A DNA stretch of 64,000 bases from Polaribacter glomeratus (GCF_002954665.1 NZ_MSCM01000001.1:1252836-1316835); one strand, 5' to 3'. Shown: positions 29,154-37,852, counted from the first letter of the stretch. Numbers and translations are program-made. Notes: generated by a model from the letters alone, not told the origin.

Positions 29154-31013
29154 GTGAAAAACTTTAAAAACAGACTTTTATTTAATGTGTATTACTTTCT
29201 ATTTTGGATTGTTTACTTTGTTTTTGCACGTTTATTTTTTCTTATTTATTATGTTGAAAAAACGAAAGAACTAGATTTTTACACCATTTTAAAAACATTT
29301 TTATATGGCATTCAATTAGACATTTCTTTTACTGCATATATTTCTTTTATTCCTTTTTTACTGATGATTTTCTCAACTTTCATCAACCCAAAAATTATTG
29401 TAAAAGTTATAAAATGGTACACAATTCCTATTCTATTTTTTATTAGTTTAATGCTAATGATTGACGCAGGTTTGTATCAACCTTGGGGTGTTCGTTTAGA
29501 TACATCACTTCTACCCTATTTAAACACACCATTACTAATGGTTTCTTCGGCATCAACATATCAGTTTGTTCTAGGTGTTTTAGCTTGGTGGTTAATTGCG
29601 TATTTGTTTGTTAAACTTTATAACAAAATTCATCAGAAAAATAATGAAAGACTCAATTTTGGGAGTTGGTTAGAAATTCCTATTTTTCTGTTTATAACAG
29701 CAGCTTTAATAATTCCGGTTAGAGGCGGCTTTCAAACAATACCTGTAAATCAAAGCAACGTTTATTTCTCTGATAAAATGTTTGCAAATCATGCAGCTAT
29801 CAATTTTATCTGGAACTTTTTTAACACGCTTACTTTCGTAACGGATGGTACAAATCCATACACATCTTTTGATGATGAAACAGCCATTAATATCATAAAT
29901 AAAACTAGAGATAAACTTTTGTATGCTACTATAAAAGATTCAGTTTTAACTACTTCTAGACCTAACGTGATTTTAATTCTTTGGGAAAGTTTGCCTGCAA
30001 AAATTGTAGGTTCTTTGGGTGGCGAAGCAAATGTAACACCTAATTTAAACAGACTTTCTAAAGAAGGAATTTTATTTACAAACTTTTACGGTAATGGCGA
30101 CAGAACAGACAAAGGGATTCCTGCTATTTTAAGCGGTTATTATCCTTTGCCTTTTAAAAGAATTATGCGCATGCCTAATAAAACTAGGAGTTTGCCAATG
30201 TTGCCAAAAAAAATGGAAGATTTAGGTTATAAAACTTCCTTTTATTATGGTGGAGATTTAAATTTCGGAAACATGAATACGTATATTCGAAATGCAGGGA
30301 TTACAGATATTGTAGACGGAAGTGAGTTTGATAAAAAAGACTGGAACTCAAAATGGGGTGCGTATGACGATGTTTTTATGAAACGTTTTGCAAAAGATTT
30401 ATCAGCAAAACAAAATGAACCTTTTTTTAAAATAGCACTTACTTTAACAAGCCACGAACCCTATGAAATAAAAGGCGAATATGTATTTGGCAACGATACA
30501 CAAGACAATAAATTTAGAAGTGCACATCATTATACAGACCAAGTAATTGGCGATTTTATTGCGTTTGCCAAACAACAAGATTGGTATAAAAACACCTTAA
30601 TTGTAATTATGGCAGATCATGGTCATAGTTCTCCAAAGCATCAAGGACTTTATTTTTCTCCTAAAAAATTTAAAATTCCTATGTTATGGTTGGGCGGCGC
30701 CATAAATAAAAACATCAAAGAAATTAATACTGTTAGTAGTCAAGTTGATTTCCCTTACACATTGCTCGATTTATTAAAAGCAGACAATACCGATTTTGTT
30801 TTTAGTAAACATATTTTTAATAATTCGCCAGAGCAATTTGCACACTATACCTTTAATAAAGGCTTTGGCACACTTACTAAAGATGGACTTTTTTTATATG
30901 ATTATACAAGTAAAAAAGCACTTTTAGAAACGGGTAAAAACACAAAAAAACTAGATTCTTTAGGAAAAGCGATTACTCAAAATTCGTATGCTGATTTTTT
31001 GAAACGAAAATAA
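29154..31013 (+). CDS. LTA synthase/sulfatase-fold membrane protein
   Basis: A 619-residue protein with five N-terminal membrane helices (to about residue 190) and an extracytoplasmic alkaline-phosphatase-superfamily domain. E278 (WESL) and T318 in NGDRTDKG are the expected metal ligand and nucleophile, and ADHGH gives the C-terminal metal ligands. The family includes LtaS and the phosphoglycerol transferases MdoB and OpgB. As no lipoteichoic acid is expected here, transfer of a phospho-headgroup to an envelope glycan or lipid is more likely. Start is GTG. Confidence 0.85.
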   Translation: MKNFKNRLLFNVYYFLFWIVYFVFARLFFLIYYVEKTKELDFYTILKTFLYGIQLDISFTAYISFIPFLLMIFSTFINPKIIVKVIKWYTIPILFFISLMLMIDAGLYQPWGVRLDTSLLPYLNTPLLMVSSASTYQFVLGVLAWWLIAYLFVKLYNKIHQKNNERLNFGSWLEIPIFLFITAALIIPVRGGFQTIPVNQSNVYFSDKMFANHAAINFIWNFFNTLTFVTDGTNPYTSFDDETAINIINKTRDKLLYATIKDSVLTTSRPNVILILWESLPAKIVGSLGGEANVTPNLNRLSKEGILFTNFYGNGDRTDKGIPAILSGYYPLPFKRIMRMPNKTRSLPMLPKKMEDLGYKTSFYYGGDLNFGNMNTYIRNAGITDIVDGSEFDKKDWNSKWGAYDDVFMKRFAKDLSAKQNEPFFKIALTLTSHEPYEIKGEYVFGNDTQDNKFRSAHHYTDQVIGDFIAFAKQQDWYKNTLIVIMADHGHSSPKHQGLYFSPKKFKIPMLWLGGAINKNIKEINTVSSQVDFPYTLLDLLKADNTDFVFSKHIFNNSPEQFAHYTFNKGFGTLTKDGLFLYDYTSKKALLETGKNTKKLDSLGKAITQNSYADFLKRK

Positions 31014-31044
31014 TTTTGTGAGTTTATCAACTTAAAAACTTTAA

Positions 31045-31058
31045 CATAGCTAGCTATG
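31045..31058. repeat. Perfect 14-base palindrome CATAGCTAGCTATG
   Basis: Lies 31 bases after the LtaS-like stop codon and is followed by CTTTTCTT. It could be a protein-binding dyad or a weak terminator stem. No function is shown. Confidence 0.4.
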
Positions 31059-31175
31059 CTTTTCTTAATTGATTTACAAAGCTTTTTTACTTTAAAAAAA
31101 GTCACAAAATAATAGTAGTTTACACAAAATACCTTTGCTAGTTTTTGCTTCTGAAATCAAAAAGTATCGAAGCTT

Positions 31176-31183
31176 TACATTTG
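31176..31183 (+). promoter_or_regulatory. -7 element TACATTTG upstream of the alpha/beta hydrolase
   Basis: Identical to the elements at 5166 and 5954; it would give a leader of about 18 bases before the TTG start at 31206. A second match, TACCTTTG, lies at 31130-31137. Confidence 0.5.
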
Positions 31184-31205
31184 AAAATAATTTAAAATCG
31201 ACATC

Positions 31206-32075
31206 TTGAAAGAACAACTTTATACTATAAAAACAGCCGATAATGAAAACATTGCACTTTGGAAACTAAGTTCAAAGATTGATTTGGGTAAGCATATTTT
31301 CTTAACGCATGGCGCATTCTCTAACAAAAAAACATTTATAGGAATCGCTTCTTTTTTATGTGATAAAGGATTTACTTGTTGGATAATGGAATGGAGAAAC
31401 CACGGTGAAAGTTCTAAAAGTGTAAAAAAATTCAATCTAGAAACCGTTGCTAAGTATGATTTAATCTCTACATTTAATTTTCTATTTAACACCATAGGCT
31501 TAAAAAATATTGATTGTTTAACTCATAGTGGTGGTGGTATTACATTAACTATGTTTCTAATTCATAACCCAACCTATAAATCTAAAATAAACAGTATTAC
31601 GCTGTTTGCTGTGCAAGCTTTTGGAGCGGGCACTGATGTTAAAAGCAAAATAAAAATTTTAATGGGAAAATATATTTCAGCTTTAATAGGAAAAGTTCCT
31701 GCAAAAAGAGCTGGTTCTATTGAAGATAGTGAAAATTATTACACACTAAAACAATGGTTTGATTGGAACTTGAATCAAAATTTTGTTGGAGAAAATAATT
31801 TTGATTATCTAGAAAAAATGCAAACAATTAAAATACCAATACTATCAATATGTGCAAAAGGAGATGATTTTGTTGCACCTAGAAAAGGTTGTGAAGATTT
31901 TCTTAACGCTTTTAATAATACTGAAAACAAATTATATTTTTGCTCAAAAGAGAACGGCAATTTAGAAGATTACAATCACAGTAGAATAATACTTTCAAGA
32001 AATTCGCAAAAAGAATTGTATCCACTAGTTTTAGATTGGATACATGAAAAAAGCAATGTTAATAAGGTTTATTAG
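31206..32075 (+). CDS. Alpha/beta hydrolase
   Basis: A 289-residue cytoplasmic hydrolase with TTG start. Visible features are the oxyanion segment THGAFSNKKTF (34-44), WRNHGESS (63-70), likely nucleophile S108 in THSGGG, a possible acid in AKGDDFV and histidine in EDYNHSRI near the end. It resembles acyl-lipase/esterase relatives; the substrate is unknown. A strong promoter element precedes it and a terminator follows, so it is probably a single-gene transcript. Confidence 0.82.
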   Translation: MKEQLYTIKTADNENIALWKLSSKIDLGKHIFLTHGAFSNKKTFIGIASFLCDKGFTCWIMEWRNHGESSKSVKKFNLETVAKYDLISTFNFLFNTIGLKNIDCLTHSGGGITLTMFLIHNPTYKSKINSITLFAVQAFGAGTDVKSKIKILMGKYISALIGKVPAKRAGSIEDSENYYTLKQWFDWNLNQNFVGENNFDYLEKMQTIKIPILSICAKGDDFVAPRKGCEDFLNAFNNTENKLYFCSKENGNLEDYNHSRIILSRNSQKELYPLVLDWIHEKSNVNKVY

Positions 32076-32181
32076 CTATTCTAAAAGATTACAAACTAAA
32101 GAAATAATTTAAATAGTATTCCTGCTTTTTTACTAAAGTACATTAGGTTGTTTAAACAGAATTAAAAAAAGATTTATAAAA

Positions 32182-32219
32182 AAATTCCCAAGCTACTAAC
32201 TTGGGAATTTAATTTTTTT
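32182..32219. terminator. Bidirectional intrinsic terminator
   Basis: Perfect 11-base stem AAATTCCCAAG (32182-32192) with CTTGGGAATTT (32200-32210), seven-base loop and T/A runs on both sides. It separates the converging hydrolase and peroxiredoxin-like genes. Confidence 0.85.
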
Positions 32220-32233
32220 ATAAAAAATATAAT

Positions 32234-32854
32234 TTATTTATATGTCTTTTCATCAACTTTTATAGAACAACCAATTGCTCTTGTTTCTGTTTTTTCTGGC
32301 TTTTTACCTACTAATAATGCATCTACTGCATCTTCTACATATTTTTCTGTAACTGCATCTGCGTTTTTAGAACTGTTGTCAATAGCGCCAATATATTCAA
32401 CTTTCATGGTGTTTTTAGTTACAATATAAACATGTGGTGTTTTTAAAGCCCCAAATTTTGGAAACACATCTTGCTTTGCATCAAATAAATACGGGAACGT
32501 AAATCTTTTTTCGGCAGCTCTCACTTTCATATCTTCAAAACCATCACCTGTAGAAACATTTGGATCGTTTGGATTAATTGCAATTACAGGATATCCTTTT
32601 GTTTTATATTTTGCATCTAGAGCAATAATTCTGTCTTCATTTGCAACAGAATATGGACACATATTACAAGTAAAAATGATAATAAATCCTTTTGCTGCTT
32701 TATAATCAGATAAAGAAACCATTTTATCATCAATATTCTTTAATTTAAAATTCTCAATTTTATCACCTACTTTATAACCATCCGTTTTAACAGTAAAAGC
32801 TAAGGTAAAAAAAGATAAAATAGCTAATATTGTAGCTGTTTTTAATGTTTTCAT
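32234..32854 (-). CDS. Secreted thioredoxin-fold (AhpC/TSA-like) protein
   Basis: A 206-residue protein with a signal peptide (to about residue 21) and a redoxin domain. The active site CNMCPYS is a CxxC followed by Pro, like ResA/TlpA-type reductants rather than a peroxidase, and there is a cis-Pro candidate in LKTPHVYI. A C-terminal Cys occurs in AIGCSIK. It lies six bases downstream of a TlpA-like gene, suggesting a paired periplasmic thiol system. Confidence 0.85.
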   Translation of the reverse strand: MKTLKTATILAILSFFTLAFTVKTDGYKVGDKIENFKLKNIDDKMVSLSDYKAAKGFIIIFTCNMCPYSVANEDRIIALDAKYKTKGYPVIAINPNDPNVSTGDGFEDMKVRAAEKRFTFPYLFDAKQDVFPKFGALKTPHVYIVTKNTMKVEYIGAIDNSSKNADAVTEKYVEDAVDALLVGKKPEKTETRAIGCSIKVDEKTYK

Positions 32855-32860
32855 AATTTG

Positions 32861-33382
32861 TTAATTTAAAAATGTTAATACTTCTTTTTCTAAAGCTTCA
32901 TATTCAAAAGATTGCTCATAAAACTTTCTATTTTTTTTGCTGTAAATTAAAGTTGCAGGTATTGCTCCACTCCAACTTTCGTTTATTGCTTTTATCCAAA
33001 CATCTTCATTAATGTCGTCTAATAAAACAACTTTCGATTGTATTTTATGCTTGTTCATAAAAGGGATTAATTTTTTATTTACTTGTTTAGGAAAATCTAA
33101 ACTTACCAACAAAACTTCTACATTTTTGTTTGCATAATCTTGTTTAATTTTCTCGAAATAAGGCAATTCTTTTACACAAGGTGCGCACCAAGTTGCCCAA
33201 AAATTAATGATATAAATTTTATCATCACTCTTTTCTAACAAAGGCTTTAACTCATTGTAATTATATGTTTTAACTGATGAAATTTGGGTTGTTTCTTCTT
33301 TAATAGTTTCTTTAACAACCTCTTTTTTGCAAGAAATAATTCCTACAAAAAGCAAAAGAACACATATCGATTTTTTAATCAT
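32861..33382 (-). CDS. TlpA-family thiol-disulfide lipoprotein
   Basis: A 173-residue lipoprotein: hydrophobic N-terminus with lipobox GIISC, a Lys/Glu/Thr-rich linker, then a TlpA-like thioredoxin fold with WATWCAPC active site and cis-Pro in SGAIPATLI. It is probably a membrane-tethered reductant for cytochrome maturation or periplasmic proteins. It forms a two-gene unit with the downstream redoxin protein. Confidence 0.9.
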   Translation of the reverse strand: MIKKSICVLLLFVGIISCKKEVVKETIKEETTQISSVKTYNYNELKPLLEKSDDKIYIINFWATWCAPCVKELPYFEKIKQDYANKNVEVLLVSLDFPKQVNKKLIPFMNKHKIQSKVVLLDDINEDVWIKAINESWSGAIPATLIYSKKNRKFYEQSFEYEALEKEVLTFLN

Positions 33383-33435
33383 TTTATAAAATTACATTAT
33401 TTATTAGTAACTTTTAAATAATTAACTGATTCTTA

Positions 33436-33471
33436 ACAAAAAAAATCTCGTAAATATTAATTTACGAGATT
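33436..33471 (-). terminator. Intrinsic terminator after the S1/P1 nuclease gene
   Basis: Perfect 12-base stem AATCTCGTAAAT with ATTTACGAGATT and a four-base loop, followed on the minus strand by a run of eight T, located 24 bases after the nuclease stop. Confidence 0.88.
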
Positions 33472-33494
33472 ACATTATGCTGTTTTACAAGTAT

Positions 33495-34277
33495 TTAGTT
33501 GTAAATATCATTTAATACTTTTGCCAAACGAATTCCGCCTTTTTGCAATTGAGTTCTTACCGTACCAAAATGATCATACGAATAATTATAGCGTAAATTC
33601 TCGCCAACTTTTACTGAATTATAGACTTCTTTGGTAACAACATGTACTTCATTTACCCAATCAATAATAGAACCTTTTTCAATAGCTTCTAGTTGTTTTT
33701 TTGATAAATCATCTGCATTATCAGCCAATTCTATATAACTCATTTCCCAATCGTCAATCATTTTGCTATCCCAAACACTGTGCAAGTTTGTGCCACTTCC
33801 AAACCATTCCACTTGTATGCTATTACCGCCTTTGTCTTCTTTTTGACCAATATGCATTGGTTGATGTAAATCGCCAATAAAATGAACTAGCATTTTTAGA
33901 TGAAAATTCTGCTCTTCGTCTGTACTTTTTTTATCCTTTAAAACAGCAATACAGGTGTTGATTCCTGTTACTAAATCTCCTTCAGGGTTCTTTTCTGCTT
34001 GCTCATACGTTTGGTCTAAATCCATATTTACATAATGCCAAGGATAATATTTACTGTATTTTCTATCAGATTTTATTTCATCTGCGTAGGTAGATACAAA
34101 AGCTAAACTTTGACCTTTAAGTATTTTATCAATACATTTTTTAGCTTTTCTACTAAGGTGTTTTTCAGCTATTTTACCAGTAACTCTATGTCCGTTTTTA
34201 CCCCAGAAAACAGCATCATCCGAAGATGATTTTGTAAAAAAGAAAAAAGGAATCAATAAAAGGATTTTGAAATTCAT
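33495..34277 (-). CDS. Secreted S1/P1-family nuclease
   Basis: A 260-residue zinc-dependent nuclease of the phospholipase C/P1 fold. A hydrophobic signal is followed by the WGKNGHRVTGKIAEKHL segment, with the Trp and His expected to bind zinc at the mature N-terminus. Further ligands are in YPWHYVNMDLD, MLVHFIGDLHQPMHIG and NLHSVWD. It probably degrades single-stranded DNA/RNA outside the cytoplasm for nutrient scavenging. It has its own terminator and is divergent from the SPFH gene. Confidence 0.92.
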   Translation of the reverse strand: MNFKILLLIPFFFFTKSSSDDAVFWGKNGHRVTGKIAEKHLSRKAKKCIDKILKGQSLAFVSTYADEIKSDRKYSKYYPWHYVNMDLDQTYEQAEKNPEGDLVTGINTCIAVLKDKKSTDEEQNFHLKMLVHFIGDLHQPMHIGQKEDKGGNSIQVEWFGSGTNLHSVWDSKMIDDWEMSYIELADNADDLSKKQLEAIEKGSIIDWVNEVHVVTKEVYNSVKVGENLRYNYSYDHFGTVRTQLQKGGIRLAKVLNDIYN

Positions 34278-34331
34278 TTGAATATTTTAAAATTAATTTT
34301 CAGCTAAAGTATAAAAAAAAATACGTACAAA

Positions 34332-34364
34332 TTTGTTAATATTAAAAATAATATTATATCTTTG
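34332..34364 (+). promoter_or_regulatory. Promoter of the SPFH operon
   Basis: TTTG at 34332-34335 and TATCTTTG at 34357-34364, 21 bases apart, a full match to the Bacteroidetes -33/-7 pattern, about 36 bases before the SPFH ATG. Confidence 0.65.
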
Positions 34365-34400
34365 TGATATCAATTTAATATAAATTTAAACTTAACTTAC

Positions 34401-35261
34401 ATGAAAGCAGAAAAAATTATTAAACCCGCAAACGGTTATTTAATGTTATTAGTAGTTTTACTATTATTCTTTGGCGGATTAACTTTGTCTATACTAAATG
34501 AAACTCCTATTTTTCTTTTAGCCTCAGCAATCGGTTTTTTTGGGTTTTTTGGCTTTATTTTAGTAAATCCAAATACATCAAAAGTAATTTTACTTTTTGG
34601 TAAATATGTAGGAACCATAAAGGACAACGGCTTGTATTGGGCAAATCCTTTATACAGAAAAAAAGCAATTTCTTTAAGAGCAAGTAACTTTGATAGTGAG
34701 CGTTTAAAAGTAAATGACAAACTTGGAAATCCTATTATGATTTCTACCATTTTAGTTTGGAGAGTTACAGACACGTATAAAGCGGCCTTTGATGTTGATA
34801 ACTATGAAAATTTTGTACGAGTACAAACCGATGCTGCTGTTAGAAAGTTAGCAAGTATGTATCCTTATGATAATTTTGCTGATGAAGGTTCTGATGAAGA
34901 TATTACCTTGCGTTCAAGTGTAAATGAAGTTTCTGAAGCTTTAGAAAAAGAAATTGACGAACGTCTATCGATTGCCGGAATTGAAGTTTTAGAAGCAAGA
35001 ATTGGATATTTAGCCTACGCGCAAGAAATTGCAAGTGCCATGCTTAAAAGACAACAAGCAACTGCAATTGTAGCTGCAAGACATAAAATTGTACAAGGTG
35101 CTGTAGAAATGGTTGAAATGGCTTTAAATGAATTAAATAAAAGAAAAATTGTTGAGTTAGATGATGAACGAAAAGCAGCAATGGTTAGTAATTTATTAGT
35201 TATTTTATGTGGTGACAAAGAAGCTTCGCCTGTTGTAAATGCAGGAACTTTAAGTCATTAG
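34401..35261 (+). CDS. SPFH (stomatin/band 7) domain membrane protein
   Basis: A 286-residue protein with two N-terminal hydrophobic segments (about 13-30 and 37-52) and an SPFH domain (about 60-230) ending in a helical tail (LAYAQEIASAMLKRQQATAIVAARHKIVQGAV). Such proteins oligomerise into membrane microdomains. In this operon it is followed by two DUF4177 proteins and an Arc-like protein. The partner protein is not known; flotillin-like scaffolding is the general family role. Confidence 0.9.
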   Translation: MKAEKIIKPANGYLMLLVVLLLFFGGLTLSILNETPIFLLASAIGFFGFFGFILVNPNTSKVILLFGKYVGTIKDNGLYWANPLYRKKAISLRASNFDSERLKVNDKLGNPIMISTILVWRVTDTYKAAFDVDNYENFVRVQTDAAVRKLASMYPYDNFADEGSDEDITLRSSVNEVSEALEKEIDERLSIAGIEVLEARIGYLAYAQEIASAMLKRQQATAIVAARHKIVQGAVEMVEMALNELNKRKIVELDDERKAAMVSNLLVILCGDKEASPVVNAGTLSH

Positions 35262-35267
35262 TAATAT

Positions 35268-35302
35268 AGTTAGCAGTTAGCAGTTAGCAGTTAGCAGTTA
35301 GC
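35268..35302 (+). repeat. Heptamer tandem array (AGTTAGC)5
   Basis: Five perfect AGTTAGC units beginning six bases after the SPFH stop codon. In repeat phase this is CAGTTAG, one base different from the CAGTAAG array at 21074. Confidence 0.95.
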
Positions 35303-35349
35303 AAAAATGAAAACTCTGCGACTTTAAAACATTAAAACTTATATTAAAA

Positions 35350-35508
35350 ATGAAAGAGTATAAAATAGTTACACCAAAATTAGGTTTTAGAAATAGGATG
35401 CAAAATTTTGAGGATGTATTAAATCAATATGCTAGAGAAGGTTGGAGTGTTGTAAAAATTAATGAATCTTACACAACCATCGTTTTTGAAAGAGAAAAAA
35501 ATAGATAA
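35350..35508 (+). CDS. Small DUF4177-like protein
   Basis: A 52-residue protein starting MKEYKIVTPK, with FEDVLNQYAREGWSVVKI and a final beta strand. This is the one-domain layout of DUF4177: strand, helix containing a conserved GW, strand. The stop TAA is immediately followed by the ATG of the next gene, which encodes a paralogue, so the two are translationally linked. Function is unknown. Confidence 0.8.
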   Translation: MKEYKIVTPKLGFRNRMQNFEDVLNQYAREGWSVVKINESYTTIVFEREKNR

Positions 35509-35676
35509 ATGAAAGAGTATAAATTTTTGAAACAAAAAATGTCTTGGTCTAATAGCCAAAATAATTTTGAAGAGGAAATTAATTCGCATGCCAAACAAGG
35601 TTGGCGGGTAATTAGTGTATATGCAAACTCAAATGGTGGCGTATATGCCGTTTTAGAAAAAGACAAAAACAGGTAA
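35509..35676 (+). CDS. Small DUF4177-like protein (paralogue)
   Basis: A 55-residue protein starting MKEYKFLKQK with FEEEINSHAKQGWRVISV, closely similar in layout to its neighbour at 35350 (shared MKEYK start, GW motif and charged C-terminus). It appears to come from a tandem duplication. Its stop abuts the ATG of the next gene with no spacer. Function unknown. Confidence 0.8.
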   Translation: MKEYKFLKQKMSWSNSQNNFEEEINSHAKQGWRVISVYANSNGGVYAVLEKDKNR

Positions 35677-36177
35677 ATGAAAGTATTTGTAGAAGAACAA
35701 CGTTTTAGACAATTATGGTTAATTGTAATTATAGCAATTAGCACAATAGTGCCCATATGTTTTATCTTAAAAGAATTTTCTGATGGAAATACTGATTTTA
35801 ATTCATCAAGCATAATTACAATTATTAGTATTACTATTTTGCCTGTTATATTAATTTTTACTTTGAAATTAGATACTAAAATAGATGAAGTGGGAATTCA
35901 TTATCAGTTTTATCCTATTCATTTTTCCTTAAAAACAATTTTATGGTCAGAATTAAAAGAGGTTAAAGTAAGGACATATAATCCAATAGGCGAATATGGT
36001 GGTTGGGGTTTTAGAAGTGGTTTTCTTTGGAACAAATCTAAAGGAAAAGCTATAAATATTTCTGGTGATGTTGGCATTCAGCTTGAATTTAAAAACGGAA
36101 AAAAATTATTAATAGGAACACAAAAAAAAGCTGAAGCAGAAAGTGTTTTAGAAACCTATCAACATAAAATAGCATAA
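35677..36177 (+). CDS. Membrane protein with PH-like C-terminal domain
   Basis: A 166-residue protein with two membrane helices (about 13-33 and 46-64) and a C-terminal beta domain containing VRTYNPIGEYGGWGFR and LEFKNGKKLLIGTQ. This layout recalls small bacterial PH-like membrane proteins found in flavobacteria. It is encoded directly after the two DUF4177 genes without spacer. No catalytic residues are apparent. Confidence 0.7.
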   Translation: MKVFVEEQRFRQLWLIVIIAISTIVPICFILKEFSDGNTDFNSSSIITIISITILPVILIFTLKLDTKIDEVGIHYQFYPIHFSLKTILWSELKEVKVRTYNPIGEYGGWGFRSGFLWNKSKGKAINISGDVGIQLEFKNGKKLLIGTQKKAEAESVLETYQHKIA

Positions 36178-36179
36178 AT

Positions 36180-36242
36180 ATGTTAAGAATATTTTTATTT
36201 CTAATTATATATATAATAAACTTAGTTATTTCATTTTTGTAA
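36180..36242 (+). CDS. Possible 20-residue hydrophobic membrane peptide
   Basis: A 20-codon frame starting MLRIFLF, made almost wholly of Leu, Ile, Phe and Val, that would form a single membrane helix. It starts two bases after the preceding stop and ends four bases before the next start, filling the spacer exactly as an operon gene would. No homologue is known to me, and chance cannot be excluded in such AT-rich DNA. Confidence 0.4.
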   Translation: MLRIFLFLIIYIINLVISFL

Positions 36243-36246
36243 GAAT

Positions 36247-36411
36247 ATGACAAAGAAAAAAGCTTTTGCATTGCGCATAAACGAAGACATGATGAAAGCC
36301 ATCGAAAAATGGGCTTCGGATGAATTTCGTTCTACAAACGGACAAATAGAATGGATGTTGATGCAGGCGCTAAAAGAAGTGAAAAGAGATCCAAAAAAGA
36401 AGGAAGATTAG
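36247..36411 (+). CDS. Arc-family ribbon-helix-helix DNA-binding protein
   Basis: A 54-residue protein: KKKAFALRINEDMMKAIEKWASDEF followed by STNGQIEWMLMQALKE and a basic tail. The short strand and two helices match Arc/MetJ-type ribbon-helix-helix proteins, and close relatives occur next to SPFH genes in flavobacteria as I recall. It might regulate the operon it ends. A strong terminator follows. Confidence 0.85.
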   Translation: MTKKKAFALRINEDMMKAIEKWASDEFRSTNGQIEWMLMQALKEVKRDPKKKED

Positions 36412-36435
36412 TTTTGCTAAAAACATAAATTAATA

Positions 36436-36475
36436 AAAAAAGGTGCTGACTTTATGAAAAGTTAGCACCTTTTTT
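36436..36475. terminator. Intrinsic terminator of the SPFH-Arc operon
   Basis: A 17-base stem (36436-36452 with 36459-36475) with one G-T pair, six-base loop and A/T runs on both sides. It ends the plus-strand operon and could also stop nrnA transcripts from the right. Confidence 0.88.
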
Positions 36476-36597
36476 ATTTTAAATAACCGCTATTTGTCAA
36501 ATAGTTAGAAACAAGTCGTTTTTATTTTTTCTGGCTTATTAAAGCGAAGCTATTTATAGTTTTTTATCAGACATCAGCGATTTTAAAAATACACTTC

Positions 36598-37602
36598 CTA
36601 TCCTTTTGGAAAATATTCAGGAATCAATCTTTTTAATTTCTCTAAAGTTTCATCAACGGTTAAATCGCTCATTCCTCCAGAAGCATTAGCATGTCCTCCA
36701 CCGTTAAAATGTTCTTTTGCCAAAATATTTACAGGATTTTCTGCACCTTTAGAACGGAAAGAAATTTTCATAATTCCGTCTCTTTCGGTAAAAACAATCG
36801 CCGCTTTCATTCCTTTTATTGATAAAACCAAGTTTGCTAAACTATCTGTATCTCCTTTTTTATAGTTGTATTTTGCCAATTCTTCTTTTGATAAAGAAAT
36901 AATAGCAACATTGTAATCGTATAAAATTTCTAGCTTTTCGCTCATTGCAAATCCCTGTAATCGCAAACGATTTTCGGTGTTAGTATCGCTTAATTTTTCA
37001 TGAATTAAATGATGCGCTACTCCTGCTTCTAAAATTTTTGCTAAAACTTCGTGTGTTCTTGGCTTTACAGAATTGAATCTAAAACTACCTGTATCTGTTA
37101 AAATACCCAAATACAAAGGCGTTCCTATTTTTTCATCCAACAACTCTAAATGTCCAGATTCTTCTATTAAATCTACAATTAATTGAGAGGTTGACGAAGC
37201 TGTTGTTTCTGAAACCGTTATTGTAGGAAATTCTTCCGGATGTAAATGATGATCGATCATTATTTTTTTACAAGTTACAGCTTCCAACAAAACTTGCATT
37301 TCTGGTCCTACTCTATTGGTAGCATTGTAATCTAAACAGAAAATTAAATCTGCATTTTGCATTTGTGTTGTTACTTCTTCTGGATTTTCATCCATCAAAA
37401 CAATTGAAGAAGTATCTAACCAATCTAAAAAATCGGGTGCTTTATCCGGATGACAAACCACTGCTTTTTTACCTAATTTTTCTATAAAATAAAGTAATCC
37501 TAAAGATGAGCCAATAGAATCTCCATCTGCAGATTTGTGTGCCGTAATAACGATATTTGACGCAGCTTGAATTTCTGCTTCAATTTGTTTGTAAATATTC
37601 AT
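36598..37602 (-). CDS. nrnA: DHH/DHHA1 phosphoesterase NrnA-like
   Basis: Bifunctional oligoribonuclease and pAp phosphatase of the NrnA group, 334 residues. Motifs: HKSADGDSIGSSLGL near the N-terminus, CLDYNA, DHHLHPEEF (the DHH signature) and the C-terminal DHHA1 motif GGGHANASGG. It degrades 2-5-mer RNAs and recycles pAp in the cytoplasm. It is transcribed alone, with a small inverted repeat (CAATTGC/GCAATTG, 37617-37639) just upstream of its start. Confidence 0.92.
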   Translation of the reverse strand: MNIYKQIEAEIQAASNIVITAHKSADGDSIGSSLGLLYFIEKLGKKAVVCHPDKAPDFLDWLDTSSIVLMDENPEEVTTQMQNADLIFCLDYNATNRVGPEMQVLLEAVTCKKIMIDHHLHPEEFPTITVSETTASSTSQLIVDLIEESGHLELLDEKIGTPLYLGILTDTGSFRFNSVKPRTHEVLAKILEAGVAHHLIHEKLSDTNTENRLRLQGFAMSEKLEILYDYNVAIISLSKEELAKYNYKKGDTDSLANLVLSIKGMKAAIVFTERDGIMKISFRSKGAENPVNILAKEHFNGGGHANASGGMSDLTVDETLEKLKRLIPEYFPKG

Positions 37603-37773
37603 GGATTGTGTTTTTTCAATTGCGTATAGTGTGCAATTGTATGTGTTTTTTTGAGGATGCGAAGTTAGGTTTATTATTGAAGTGAGGAAGGAAGTTATTA
37701 AAGTTTAATTACTAGGGATTATTGATTGTTTTAGTTGAAAATTATATGATAGAGACTTTACTACCGTTAATGC

Positions 37774-37803
37774 TGATATGAGGTCATTTTAAAGCCAACT
37801 ACC
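37774..37803 (-). repeat. Dispersed 30-base spacer motif, copy 1
   Basis: The segment from TGATATGAGGTC to GCCAACTACC matches 60285-60315 at about 27 of 31 positions by eye. The rest of the 37603-37852 spacer holds nothing recognisable besides the inverted repeat near nrnA. Confidence 0.5.
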
Positions 37804-37852
37804 TGAATATAGGTGAGTTTAGAAACAAAATAAATAAGACTACTATTTTAAG

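Noticed and set aside
31045..31058. Palindrome as a strong terminator
   Set aside because: The stem is only five bases if hairpin-folded and lacks a good T-run.
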